From: Lepidostoma basale
Lineage: Eukaryota; Arthropoda; Insecta; Trichoptera; Lepidostomatidae
Assembly: GCA_022606425.2 (NCBI GenBank)
Contig: JAHDVF020000134.1
Location: 1-64,000 of the forward strand
Reading direction: 5' to 3'
Length of the DNA stretch: 64,000 nt
Under the pieces are notes generated by a model. The model was given only the letters and a program-made list of their open reading frames with translations, made no database searches and was not told the origin of the DNA. Shown here one piece after another: positions 9,461 through 19,199 of the stretch; the stretch's first letter is position 1; each line of letters begins with the position of its first letter. The translations under genes and the position numbers were made by a program.

Positions 9461-10204
9461 TTTAACAGTAATACGAATTAGGTAGTTATTAAAAACATCA
9501 TTTTATTCCATTATAATTTTTTAAAATAAATTTTCTTCCAGAGGTTCCAGTAAAATCATTGGTTTATCTTAAAAAAGTATACTGTTTATGCAAAAAATAA
9601 AAATAAAAACTTCTTCTCTTGAACTCAATTTTAGCAAGAGTTTCAATGAATTTAAACCAAGTGGCTATAATGAATTCTTCTTTAAGGAGTTAAGATAATA
9701 AACAATTATGTTTGGTTAAAAAAATGACGATCGCCACTGCAGTATGAGAGTATGTACCCTTCATATTGCCGGTGTTTTGACTGAACAAACACCGAATATT
9801 GACATCTGCCTCGCAAAAAGCGCCATAAACCAGCTCTGTTCTGTGGAAGTGACAGTTTTTAAGGACGAAATTGGTAAACCAAGAGGCCGGAGCGCGGATC
9901 GTAAGTAAACTCCGACCACTTATTTTCCACTCAGGAAGTTTCAGCCCGGAGCCAGTGGCAGACTCTCAAATTGTTATCGCCACTTAAAACTTTATCTCGG
10001 CCCGGGTGGCTGGCGGGCGCCGTATCACGAAACTTTTGATGTTCCGATTCGTCCCTGCTTGTTTCAAGGGAATCGGTGACGTAAGCACTGAAAAACAACA
10101 CTATCATTCTATAAACTCCTGAAATAATAAAAATCATTCAATATTTATAAAATTTTAGAAGTTTCAATATATGGAACAAAATTTCATGTGCTTTGATAAT
10201 GTTC
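9461..10204. other. No recognisable gene
   Basis: Contains a segment similar to the H10/H11 tails near 9525-9580, then unique sequence. 9780-10010 is richer in G+C, with AGGCCGGAGCGCGGATCG and CCCGGGTGGCTGGCGGGC, but no convincing protein homology on either strand. Confidence 0.4.
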
Positions 10205-10400
10205 TTCTTCTTCTTTCTTCGTTTCCACATTACTGAGGGTCACGATCTATGGAGCTACCCATGGTTCAAACAAAACGCCTCCAATCCTCTCTGTTATCCA
10301 CAGTCCGCACCGCCGAGTAGAGGTCTTCCTCAGTCATTTCCTTAATCTGGTCACACCACCAGGAGAGCTGCCTGTACTGCCTGTACTCTTCTGATATTGT
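10205..10400 (-). mobile_element. LINE-J 3' end, RT C-terminal residue stretch
   Basis: On the minus strand it reads SWWCDQIKEMTEEDLYSAVR then TVDNREDWRRFV and a stop, followed by a GAAGAAGAAG tail. The pattern W-DQI-x-DREDWR is the usual end of insect RTE/Jockey-type reverse transcriptases. Only the last 40 or so codons remain. Confidence 0.7.
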
Positions 10401-10494
10401 GAAAAGAAACTTAATACTCGCCGACTGCATATTACATATAGTCTTCCTGTTATTTTGAGCATATTATGTTGTTCGTTCATTTGTTCTTGCAAAG

Positions 10495-10662
10495 CGTAAT
10501 TTCTTCTTTCTAGTCTTATTCCTTATGACTGAAGGTCATGTCTATCCCGTAAACTATCCACCATAGCTCGCCATATGCTCTTGTCACCGGTCATGATACA
10601 GGTTGCAGCTATTGGGATGCCAGTCAGCGCCCTGATTTAATCGAACCAGCGTTTCGGTAGCC
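10495..10662 (-). mobile_element. LINE-J-like 3' end, second copy or relative
   Basis: On the minus strand it reads LPKRWFD, a stop, IRALTGIPIAATCIMTGDKS, then IWRAMVDSLRDRHDLQS and a stop, followed by an AGAAAGAAGAA tail. The spacing of RWFD, DKS-WR and the GAA-rich tail match the end of a LINE reverse transcriptase. Confidence 0.65.
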
Positions 10663-10864
10663 ATATGCTTTCTCTCTACTTTGCCAATTATTCTGAACTG
10701 TATTTTAGCACTCACATAAAATTAAAAAAATATATCTTTTTAATCAATATTAAATATTTATTACGGATATTAAATATTCATAAAAAGTACGTTTTCTCTG
10801 TGATTATTAATATTTTTTGGAAGAGAATCATTCACCTGCTATGGCATTATCATATGGTCAGGCA

Positions 10865-11012
10865 ACGTTTGATATTTCCCCAACTTTTTCTGGACCCATC
10901 ACCCACTTTTCTTGACTCCAAAATACAATTACCATCGTTAACGTGTACTTTCTCTTTAAAAATTCTTTCTCCATCCATGCGTTCCAGATGTCCAAAACAA
11001 CGCGATGATCGT
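10865..11012 (-). mobile_element. LINE-A fragment
   Basis: Minus strand: RCFGHLERMDGERIFKEKVH, VNDGNCILESRKVGDG. It is the FGHMER segment of LINE-A with several substitutions, cut off at both ends. The plus-strand open frame at 10665-11048 crosses it antisense. Confidence 0.65.
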
Positions 11013-11040
11013 TTCATAATTGTGTTCGTTATTAAATTAT

Positions 11041-11096
11041 TTGAATGAAAACGTTTGTGTTCTAGGGGTTTTATTATATTTAATATGGATTTTAAA
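11041..11096 (+). repeat. H7 repeat remnant
   Basis: GAAAACGTTTGTGTTCTAGG and GGTTTTATTATATTTAATAT match the left arm of H7. It is cut at about 11096 where LINE-B sequence begins. Confidence 0.55.
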
Positions 11097-11590
11097 AATT
11101 ACGTCATGTTCTCACTTCTAAAATACCACAATGCCTTAAGACTAAAGTCTTCAACCAGTGCGTCTTACCAGTCATGACGTACGGAGCCGAGACGTGGACA
11201 CTGACAAAAGGCCTAGTCTATAGATTCAAGGTCACCCAACGCGCCATGGAAAGAGCCATGCTTGGAATAACCTTGAGGGACAGATTTAGAAACGAATTTA
11301 TTCGATAACAAACCAAGGTGACTGAGGTTGCTCTGAGGATGGCCGGGCTGAAGTGGCGATGGGCTGGCCATATATGTCGGAGAACCGACGGCCGATGGGG
11401 GAGACGGGTTCTGGAGTGGAAACCGCGTACAGGATTCCGCAGAGTTGAACGTCCCCCTGCCCGCTGGACCAACGATCTAAAAAAGGATTGCTGGACATGG
11501 ATGGATGAGAGCGGCAACGGATAGGGGGCGGTAGAGTTTGGGAGAGACCTACGTTTAGCAGTGAATGACAGACGGCTGATGATAAATATG
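11097..11590 (+). mobile_element. LINE-B, RTE-type RT C-terminus with one stop
   Basis: Reads LRHVLTSKIPQCLKTKVFNQ, CVLPVMTYGAETWTLTKGL, VYRFKVTQRAMERAMLGITL, RDRFRNEFIR, a stop near 11307, then TKVTEVALRMAGLKWRWAGH, ICRRTDGRWGRRVLEWKPRT, GFRRVERPPARWTNDLKK and WTWMDESGNG. This is the classic C-terminal tail of the RTE family widespread in arthropods. Only one internal stop, so it is a fairly young copy. It ends in GACGGCTGATGATAAATATG. A sister copy is at 57600-58275. The minus-strand 147-codon frame (11218-11661) is its antisense shadow. Confidence 0.9.
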
Positions 11591-11654
11591 GAATAACATG
11601 TATCACCCTTCTGTGACATTATCAAATGTTCAAAATTACTCAAACATATGATAT

Positions 11655-11900
11655 TGTCCACTGCTGAATATAGTCCTCCCTCATACTTCTATACACATTC
11701 CAATTTTGTGATTTCTGCATCCATTCAACTGAAATTATCTTTATGTCATCTGACTATCGTGTGTGGGGTCTGATTCTATTTCTTCACGAGGTCCCACTCC
11801 ACTATCTTTTTGGTTCATTTTAAGTCTACCAGTCTGGCTACATGTCCCATAAATGACCATTTGAGCATAGCCACCCTTTCAACGACATCTGTTATTGTTC
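11655..11900 (-). mobile_element. LINE-C fragment, degenerate
   Basis: Minus strand reads AMLKWSFMGHVARLVD and TKKIVEWDLVKK, then continues to a 3' end near the CCACTGCTGAATATAG segment. Same layout as 14590-14830 (TKKVVEW, GVE-rich end). It ends with the family's inverted CAGCAGTGGA-like segment. Confidence 0.65.
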
Positions 11901-12380
11901 ATAAGACTTGAGTTTATTCTATGAAATTAGTAACGGGTCCACATCTCTGAAAATGTATGTATTAATGATTGATGTGTGTATGTACATATACTAGCATAAA
12001 CAATTTCCTATTAAATTATTTGACCGAAACTTTTCTCCCCCTATCCATATACAGTTATCTCTTAATAACTATCTGGGAGTAGCTACACGGTGTGTGTGAA
12101 AGATTGTATAGTTTTCAGTCCTCTCAATACAGCCGAAGCACTTAAGTTCGTCTATTGTTATTCAATGGCAGCACTCATTTATTATTACAACTGTGATTAT
12201 TATCTTTGGGTAACCTTTCATTCTTTTGTTTCTCGAAAACGTTTTTGGCAACCTTTTGTATCATTCGTATAAATATGAAAAGCGGCAATGGGTTTTGCTG
12301 AAAAAGTGATTTATTTATTGACTTCCATTCAAGAAAATATTTTGACGCTTTAGTGATGGAACTTGGCAAAGACCGTGATC
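11901..12380. other. No recognisable gene
   Basis: Unique AT-rich sequence. Two short open frames (12090-12272 plus, 12175-12369 minus) overlap each other in antisense and have no recognisable motif. Confidence 0.4.
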
Positions 12381-12641
12381 GTTTTTATTTTTTTTTTTTT
12401 TTTTTTTTTTACGTATACAACAGGTTGCTTGAACCCAATTACAATATACATTTTTTTTTTTTTTTTAAGCTGATATATTGATTCTCGTGACATGTGACAG
12501 GTAGCCAATCTATCGCCATTTTATTGTCACGTGAATACTATGCCAGACCAAAGACAATGTGACAATCACACTGCCATCGCCGGGAATCGAACCCAGAACC
12601 TTCGGAATGGGAATCAGAGCTCTTGCCACGAAGGTCGTCAC
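12381..12641 (-). mobile_element. SINE-1, minus strand, near full length with poly-T
   Basis: The head is at 12641 reading leftwards: GACGACCTTCGTGGCAAGAG, a good box B GGGTTCGATTCCCGG at 12594-12580, then CAGTGTGATTGTCACATTGT and ACGTGACAATAAAATGGCGA. The far end carries AATTGGGTTCAAGC near 12430. T runs at 12388-12410 and 12452-12466 may be A-rich expansions on the element strand. Confidence 0.8.
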
Positions 12642-12837
12642 TAGTTTAAATCGATAAATGAAATTTGATTTTCCCAAATCATATTTGAAATTATAGAATT
12701 TATCGTAGATTTCTCTGTGCTGAGAATAAATGATTAAAATAAAATAAAAGTTAAACACTTTCCAAATAAGAGTTTGAAAATTCATAACATAAAGATAGCA
12801 TAGTAAATGAAATATATTTTTTTCTTTTTTTCTCTTG

Positions 12838-13040
12838 CATACAACAGATCGTTCGAACCCAATTACTGTATGCAATTTATTTTTTAGCTATTATATATTG
12901 ATTCTAACGACGTGTGAAAGATAGCCAATACCTTTGCCATTTTATTGTCACGTGAATACTAAACCAGACCAAAGACAGTGTGAAAATCACACTGCCATCG
13001 CCGGGAATCGAACCCGGAACCTTCGGTATGGCAGTCATGT
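12838..13040 (-). mobile_element. SINE-1, minus strand, head truncated
   Basis: Box B GGTTCGATTCCCGG is perfect (around 13016-13003), followed by CGATGGCAGTGTGATTTTCA and the family body to AATTGGGTTCGAAC near 12855. The box A half is missing, so Pol III transcription from this copy is unlikely. Confidence 0.8.
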
Positions 13041-13184
13041 AATCACAAACAGTAAATTTTATTTAAAGGTTAAATTGATTATTTACTTTACCCGAAATAT
13101 AACGATAATCTAACAGATCATATTGGATTATGGACCAATATTCATATCTTAAATATAAAAAAATAATAATAAATCTTTCTCGAT

Positions 13185-13610
13185 TAATTTAATTTTGACC
13201 GATTTCGGCAGCTTACTGCATGTTCCGGTGCTGCCGAAATATTTATTACATAAATTTTCCATTTGTTCCAATGACAATTTGAATAATTTCTTCAATATTA
13301 TTTTTAAGTTCTTTCTGGTTAAGTGCCTAACTACAGTTTATTTAAAAAAAAAAACGGTGGATACGTGTAACATAAATTAAATAAACACAAAAGTCCGGAT
13401 CGTCCATGTCAACATGTGCAACATCGAAATAAAAATTATGTGTACATTATGTGCTAAATTAAAAAAAAACGGTGGATTCGTGGAACATAAATTAAATAGA
13501 CAATATGTGCAACATCTAAAAAGAACATTTTGTGTTAAATTATTTTTATTTTGTTATTTTATTTTATATCGTTGTATTTTATATTATTTGTTTTAGATTT
13601 ATTTTGTGGG
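13185..13610 (+). repeat. Upstream body of SINE-2-associated repeat
   Basis: Starts with a short palindrome ATTTCGGCAGC and GCTGCCGAAAT (13203-13253). Two sub-repeats follow: GGTGGATACGTGTAACATAA with AACATGTGCAACATCGAAAT, then GGTGGATTCGTGGAACATAA with ATATGTGCAACATCTAAAAA. The same body precedes SINE-2 at 47155-47340 (CACAAAAGTCCGGACCGCCC) and lies on the minus strand at 53220-53400, so it travels with SINE-2. Confidence 0.65.
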
Positions 13611-13780
13611 TGCGGGAGATGCCTATTGGTGGCGATGAGGTTCGCAACCCATCACACCGCGTCTCCCGCGGAGCGAAAAGAGAAGGATGGAGTGTTATCA
13701 GTAAAAATGTGACAGTCCATTCTTTCTGCCTACCCTTTCGGGGAGACGGCGTGATGGTTAGTTAGTTAGTTAGTTGGTTA
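13535..13780 (+). mobile_element. SINE-2: structured head plus LINE-A-type 3' tail
   Basis: From GTTTTAGATTTATTTTGTGG the element passes into a strongly folded head at 13612-13669: outer stem GCGGGAGA/TCTCCCGC (8 bp), then GGTG/CACC, GATG/CATC and GGTT/AACC around a CGC loop. The 3' part (GACAGTCCATTCTTTCTGCC, TACCCTTTCGGGGAGACGGC) is shared with LINE-A and ends in (GTTA)n. GGTTCGCAACC inside the head resembles a Pol III box B. The open frame at 13532-13765 is not a protein. Copies: 15330, 18140, 47380, 62570 (minus) and 63790 (minus). Confidence 0.75.
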
Positions 13781-14214
13781 TGTATTTAAAAAAATTTTTT
13801 TTATTCATTATTCGATGAACTCTTTCAATGAAATTAGAATTAACAACATGAATATTAAAAAAAATCCTCGATTAATTATTTGATTTAAGTTATTAATCGA
13901 TTAAAATAATCGTATGGAAAGTCCTGCTCTAAAAGCTCCACACAATATTGTTGAACGCAGAGCCTTTCAGCTGGCTGTTTGTGCGTGTCTAGGTTCGGGT
14001 AAGAATTATGCGTGTACATAATACAGCGAGCGTGTGTTGGGATCATACACCTTCGTGAAATATAGTCCCTTTGCCCTTTACGTATTAGGAAAAATACACT
14101 AATTTAATCTGAATGACAAATTAAATCGACGATTGTTTAAAATCAGAATAAATAAAAAAATTCGGTGTACAGTTTTAATATAACAAATCTGATTCATTTA
14201 GTTAAAAAATTAAC
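13781..14214. other. No recognisable gene
   Basis: Unique AT-rich sequence with no repeat or protein similarity that I can support. Confidence 0.4.
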
Positions 14215-14585
14215 TTCTAACTAACTAACTTACCTGAATGGAGTGCCACACTTTTCTTTCCTGACATATTTCTCTCACTTCCTCAACATTTATACATCGT
14301 TTCATGCACGCGCGTCGATTTCTCTGACTCCTCATGTGGCCGACATTCAATATTTGATTTATTTGATCGTGCCACGTTTTCCTCGGTCTTCCTCTATTTC
14401 TATTTCCATTTACATGGTTAACATATACTTTTTTTACCATTCTTTCTTTATTTCATAACACCATCATTCGCACCGCATTCACTTCTAATAGTTTCATTCG
14501 ACACTCATTCATACACATAGTATCCACACATTCATCTAAGAGATCTCATTTCTACTGCACTTATTTTATTTTCATCTTTTTAACT
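14215..14585 (-). mobile_element. LINE-A 3' end, minus strand
   Basis: Reads on the minus strand through degenerate [14 protein letters not shown] sequence, then MVKKVYVNHVNGNRNRGRPR, KTWHDQINQILNVGHMRSQR, NRRACMKRCINVEEVREICQ and ERKVWHSIQ. It ends with a GTTA-type tail (AACTAACTAACTTA at 14219-14232). The final FGETA segment is lost. Belongs to the NRNRGRP subfamily. Confidence 0.85.
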
Positions 14586-14589
14586 TATT

Positions 14590-14830
14590 AACCTAAAAAG
14601 CCGCTGTCGTCCACTGCTAGGCATAGACCTCCCCCACTCCCACACACTTCTCCACATATTTCTGTATAATTCCTTTCGCATCCAATCGCCAACAATTCTT
14701 CGAATGTCATCAATCCGTCGTGTGGGGCGTCTCCCTCTGTTTCTTTTGTCTTCGCAAGGTCTCCATTCCACCACCTTTTTGGTCCATCTATCGTCTGGCA
14801 ACATGTCCCAAAAAATAAAACAGTTTATAG
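14590..14830 (-). mobile_element. LINE-C 3' end, RT C-terminus
   Basis: Minus strand reads MLPDDRWTKKVVEWRPCEDK, RNRGRRPTRRIDDIRRIVGD, WMRKELYRNMWRSVWEWGRS, then MPSSGRQR. The DRWTKKV-EWRP and RRIDDI-GDWM order is typical of another RTE/Jockey RT tail, distinct from LINE-A and LINE-B. It abuts the LINE-A copy, in the same orientation. Confidence 0.75.
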
Positions 14831-15249
14831 AAATTTACCTCCCTAAACTGAGTTACCCCTGTTGGGAGGTGAAAATAATATAATTGGTAAAAATGATCAA
14901 TAAATTAAAAAACCAAAACATTATTCAATGTTTTGATTTAAAACACTATTATTTTTCTGATGGTTGCGATTTTAATTTAGTAAAACTCCATTATATAATT
15001 AAAGTACAATCAATGAATAGTTTTTCGGTTTTATATTGAAATTCTGGAAAGATACAAATTCTGAAAAAAGTACTGTCTCACTGACGCGACGTCGACATAT
15101 TTGGGTTCTTTCTGAAGATTTTTCGGTTTCGTGTCTTTGTTTTATCTTTGTTACACCGTTTTGTGTCCAAATGAGTCGCCTACATGTTTTTCGCTTATTA
15201 TGTCTTATTTGTGTATTAAATAAATAAGTAAATAAATTTATTTATATAT

Positions 15250-15312
15250 TAAAATATGTATACAAACAAGTTTGAGAATGCCCTAGCAAGGCAAAACAAT
15301 TTTTTTATGTAA
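15250..15312 (+). repeat. H6 repeat fragment
   Basis: TTTGAGAATGCCCTAGCAAG then GCAAAACAATTTTTTTATG. Same order as the better copy at 22560-22600 (TTGAGAAC, hairpin, GAAACAAATTTGTC) but with the GAAA and GTC elements mutated. Confidence 0.55.
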
Positions 15313-15329
15313 GTTGTTTGTGGACGTTG

Positions 15330-15512
15330 GACGATCGAAGTATGCGGGAGATGCCTATTGGTGGCGATGAGGTTCGCAACCCATCACACCGCGTTTCCTG
15401 CGGGGGCGAAAAGAGAAGGATGGAGTGTCGCATCGGTTAAAGCGTGGCAGTCTATTCTTGCTGCCTACCCCTTCGGAGAAACGGCGCGTTGGTTAGTTAG
15501 TTTGTTAATCTT
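15330..15512 (+). mobile_element. SINE-2 copy
   Basis: Begins near TGGACGATCGAAGTATGCGG, contains the folded head (GGAGATGCCTATTGGTGGCG, GGTTCGCAACCCATCACACC) and the LINE-A-like 3' part with GTGGCAGTCTATTCTTGCTG and CCCCTTCGGAGAAACGGCG, ending in GTTAGTTAG. The open frame at 15358-15606 is not a protein. Confidence 0.75.
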
Positions 15513-15577
15513 CTTCTGCTTCTTCTTCCTTGTTGTATACCTATGTGGTCTGTTCTCCAGAATGTTGCTCCTCCTGT

Positions 15578-15662
15578 GTCACGTGAATTCTACACCAGAA
15601 CAATGACGGTGTGACAATCACACTGCCATTGCCGGGAATCGAACCCGAGACCTTCGGTACGG
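15578..15662 (-). mobile_element. SINE-1 fragment, minus strand
   Basis: Box B GGGTTCGATTCCCGG on the minus strand near 15645-15630, then CAATGGCAGTGTGATTGTCA and GTGAATTC. Box A half missing. It directly adjoins the LINE-D fragment. Confidence 0.75.
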
Positions 15663-15850
15663 ACCATCAAATATCTCGCCATCTTTTCGGTGGTCGGCCG
15701 CGTGGGATTCTATTTTCTCGCATACTGGAAACATGCTCGTTCCAATATCTTCTCCTTGGGCGCCCCCTCTGACAATTTCTTCAATCTCACAGATTCTCCG
15801 GATTTCTGTATTTCTTATTTGGTCACGAAAGCCTACATAAGAGTACTTTA
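15663..15850 (-). mobile_element. LINE-D fragment (IREIC-type RT tail)
   Basis: Minus strand reads YVGFRDQIRNTEIRRICEIE, EIVRGGAQGEDIGTSMFPVC, EKIESHAADHRKDGEIFDGP. The DxIRNTxIRxICxIExI pattern matches the fragments at 31180-31560 and 39000-39415. Confidence 0.75.
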
Positions 15851-16059
15851 TGTGTGATTTTTTGGTTTCATGTCGTTGTTTTATCTTTGTTACACTGTTT
15901 TGTGTCCAAAAGAGTCGCCTAACTGTTTTTCGTTTGTTATGTCTCATTTGCATATTATATATAAAAAAATAAAATCTTTTTACCTAAGTATCATGTTTCA
16001 ATTTTAATTTAAACTTTATATTATAAAACTTAAAGATTAAAAAAAATCCGTATCCTAGT

Positions 16060-16545
16060 AGGTAAGCTAGAATGGCAGTGCACAATGGTGTTCTTCTACT
16101 GACCCTTATGTATGGAAGCGAAGCATGGAACTGACAAAAGAAGGATGAAAGTAGAATAAATGCAGTAGAAATGAGATCTCTTAGACGAATTTGTGGATAC
16201 TCTGTGTTTGATAGAGTGTCAAATGAAAATATAAGAAGTGAATGCGGTGCGAATGATGGTGTTATGAACAAAATAATGAAAGGATCATTAAGATGGTTTG
16301 GACATATGGAATGAATGAATGAAGAAAGAATGGTAAAAAAAGTTGTATGTTAAAAAATAGATCAAATATTAAATTCCGCCATGTGAGGAGTCAGAAAATC
16401 GACGCGCGTGCATGACACGATGTATGAATGTTGAGGAAGCAAGGGAAAGATGTCAGGAAAGAAAAGTGTGGCAGTCCATTATTTCTGCCTATTCCTTCGG
16501 GGAGACGGCGTGATGGTTAATTAGTTAGTTAGTTAAGTTATACAA
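16060..16545 (+). mobile_element. LINE-A copy, degenerate, with 3' tail
   Basis: Homology begins near AAGCTAGAATGGCAGTGCAC and runs through [12 protein letters not shown], [15 protein letters not shown] and CMTRCMNVEEARE-like segments in shifting frames. It keeps the exact family 3' end (CATTATTTCTGCCTATTCCT, TCGGGGAGACGGCGTGATGG) and a (GTTA)n tail at 16515-16535. A deletion removes the VNDVNG-GRPRKTWH portion. Confidence 0.8.
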
Positions 16546-17009
16546 AATAAGAACATAACCTAAAAACTAATAAAGTATAATATAAAACACGCTATTCAAC
16601 ATGAAACGAATAATCTGGAAAACAGCTGAAAAGGTTGTAAAGCCAGGAACGAATTTAATTAAGCCGGCTAACGAAGCTAAAATCTGAATGTACAGATTTT
16701 ACGAAGACATTTTAATATTGGATTCGTTTTATTAATACAAATTAAACCCTGGCCGAGTTTGAAATGTCCCGAAATTAATTTTTCAGTTCACATTAATGAA
16801 TCGATAAATCAACTTGCCTCCCGAAAGACACGAGAAATTGACGAAATTAAGCTAATTCGACCTGATTTATGGATAATCCCACTGCGAAATTATAGTTATC
16901 AGTAATGTTAAATTAATTAGATCTCGCGAATTATAAACGTTTGACTAGTACATAATAAAATTTAAACTTTAATTAATATTTAAGCATTCAGATGTACTCA
17001 ATAATTATG

Positions 17010-17160
17010 GAAGCTATCCGTGGCTCTCAGAGGAGGAAGATAATTGTTTTCTGATGTGAAGTCTAGAGAGATGGCATATTTGGGAGGCATTCCTCGCATC
17101 GAGAAATACGGTCTGCTGCACCTCATCATGAAATAGAAGATAGAGGGTAGGCGCGGGTGG
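17010..17160 (+). mobile_element. LINE-F fragment
   Basis: GATGTGAAGTCTAGAGAGAT, GGCATATTTGGGAGGCATTC and CTGCTGCACCTCATCATGAA match the middle of the LINE-F copy at 55735-56100 closely. Both ends are cut; LINE-G sequence follows at once. Confidence 0.65.
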
Positions 17161-17570
17161 GAAGACCCCAGATTAATTAGGGGATACTTCGAAAACTCGG
17201 CCGTACTGAAGGATTTTGGTCTTTTTGTCCCCGATAGATATCTCCGACAGCGACAGCACAGATTGTTTTACCTACCGGTCGCCAGAACCAATCTGCCACT
17301 GGTGACACCGGTGGGAAGAGCAATTAGTCTGCTGAACGCGGTCTCCTCGGAGATCGACGTCTTTCATATTAGTGAAAGTACGTACAGGGGACAAATACTC
17401 TTGACTTCGGAAAGTATCTTGTCTTCCTAATGTCGAACCATCACTAATGCGTTCCTGGTATTATGTTGTATGTGTATAATATCTTACCTGTACTCAATAG
17501 ATGCCTTAAACTTTCATGCTGTTTGTAATGTATTTTGAGTAAATGAACTGATTTGATGTGATTTGAGTAA
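17160..17570 (+). mobile_element. LINE-G 3' end (Jockey-like), with TTTGAT-type tail
   Basis: Reads RLIRGYFENSAVLKDFGLFV, PDRYLRQRQHRLFYLPVART, NLPLVTPVGRAISLLNAVSS, EIDVFHISESTYRGQILLTS, ESILSS and a stop. The F-P-RT-N-P-R-L-N-D-F spacing is that of many Jockey-group RT C-termini. The 3' UTR (GGTATTATGTTGTATGTGTA) ends with GATTTGATGTGATTTGAG. Sister copies: 17735, 31755, 39579, 44814 (minus), 45274 (minus). Best-preserved LINE-G coding piece of the window. Confidence 0.75.
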
Positions 17571-17734
17571 TTTGATGTCCTGGCCCGAGAATATTAAAGA
17601 GTAAACTGGAATTCGGAGAGTGAAGGGGTTGTTCTGGCTGTCACAGGACAAAGACATGGCACTCCGAGAAGAATCCTTGGCTCTATCCTAAGGGCATTTT
17701 TTTGGGATTGATAGGGACCAACTCTCTACAGCTT

Positions 17735-17905
17735 CAAAGAGATGTATCTCATAAATAATTTCTTCAGATTAATCAGGGGATACTTCAAGAAATCGGCCGT
17801 GCTGCAAAATATAGCTCTTTTTGTCTCGGATAGATATTTTCGACCACGACAGCATAAACTGTTTTACCTACCGATCGCCAGAACCAACCTGCCGCTGATT
17901 ATACT
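17735..17905 (+). mobile_element. LINE-G fragment
   Basis: Reads FFRLIRGYFKKSAVLQNIAL, FVSDRYFRPRQHKLFYLPIA, RTNLPLIIL, then stops matching where SINE-1 begins. It is a second, diverged copy of the segment at 17160, in an open frame that runs on into the SINE (17742-18017). Confidence 0.75.
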
Positions 17906-18045
17906 TTGGGTTGCGTTTCTGACGACCTTTTTGCTAGTGGTAAGTGCTTTGACTGCCACAACGAAGATTCCGGTTTCGATTCCCGCTGATAGCAGTGTGA
18001 TTGCCACACTGTCATAAACTACCTATCACGAGTCACAAGAGTTAA
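17905..18045 (+). mobile_element. SINE-1 copy
   Basis: GACGACCTTTTTGCTAGTGG (eroded box A), TGACTGCCACAACGAAG, box B-like GGTTTCGATTCCCGC, GCAGTGTGATTGCCACACTG. The end CCTATCACGAGTCACAAGAG marks the family body; the rest is lost. Confidence 0.7.
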
Positions 18046-18139
18046 AATGATAGCTTTATCTTTTACGTAAAATTGGCATGCGCTGTAATGATCTAAAAAG
18101 CGATTTAACAAAATAATAATAAGAATAAGATGCCTTACG

Positions 18140-18302
18140 TATTGGTGCCTATTGGTGGCGATGAGGTTCGCAACCCATCACACCGCGTCTCTCGCGTTGG
18201 CGAAAAGAGAAGAATGGAGTGCAGCATCGATTAAAGTGTTGCAGTCCATTCTTTCTGTCTACCCTTTCGGGGAAACGGCGTGATGGTTAGTTAGTTAGTT
18301 TT
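18140..18302 (+). mobile_element. SINE-2 copy
   Basis: GGTGCCTATTGGTGGCGATG, AGGTTCGCAACCCATCACAC, CGCGTCTCTCGCG, then the shared 3' part CAGTCCATTCTTTCTGTCTA and GGGGAAACGGCGTGATGG and (GTTA)n. The 5' strand of the outer stem is missing, so it is 5'-truncated inside the head. Confidence 0.75.
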
Positions 18303-19199
18303 AGATGCCTTACGTAGGCAGTTTTTATTTATTGAAGTAAGAAGCTGACGATCCGTTCTCGTGCCTCTCAGCACCTCTTGCTTTCCATGGTATCTTGAAC
18401 AATTTCCTATATGTCCACATTTCAAAGGTTAAAATTTAATAAAACATAATACAATTTTATCATAATTAAAATATGCCTAAACATTTCAGATAAACAAATA
18501 TTTACTCGTATATATTATAAATGGACGAGGAAGATACAAGGCTGACATATAACTGAATAAATTTACGTATATTAAATATGCCCACATATATACGTATATT
18601 CCCACCATACGCCATGTAGCGTGATAGCAAAATATTATATAATTTTATCAGATTTGCTAAAATAACCTATTTTGTATGCCAGCCAATAACATTAGCGCAA
18701 TGAAAATTAACCAAAGAGCGATTCTCATTTTAGATTTGAACAATTTGGCAAGCCCAGAAACAATGAATTTCAACTGGGTAGCCACAAAGTGATTCCAAAA
18801 TAGTTGGTTGAGTTATTTAGCTCTAAGTCATCATTTTACAAGCTTTCGCAGGGGCGGCTGCGCGGACAGGCTGGACACGGTGCCTCGGGCGTTGGGGGCG
18901 GAGTTACATTTTTCATCATAACTTCCAAAGCGTACTCTGAAACATTGTAAAGATTTATCGATTTTCTAATTTTTAATTGATTATGGATGCTACGAGAGAC
19001 GATTTCTAGTTAAAATATATCAACGAACACAAACAAGCTTTCACCAGACATATGATTTTTTCTGAGATAGCTTACCATTGTATTAAATATGACCATAGTT
19101 TCAATAAAAATGACATAATATTTCTACACAAATTGAACAATTAAACAAACTTTAAAAAATTGAAATCCTCAAATCGGTGAACTTGTGTGAACACTTAAT
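18303..19199. other. No recognisable gene; GC-rich patch
   Basis: Mostly unique. 18848-18905 is strikingly GC-rich (GCAGGGGCGGCTGCGCGGAC, GGGCGTTGGGGGCGGAG), of the kind found near ends of some hAT elements, but no matching second terminus is visible. Confidence 0.4.

Noticed and set aside
11218..11661. 147-codon minus-strand frame
   Set aside because: It is antisense to the well-supported LINE-B copy at 11097-11590.
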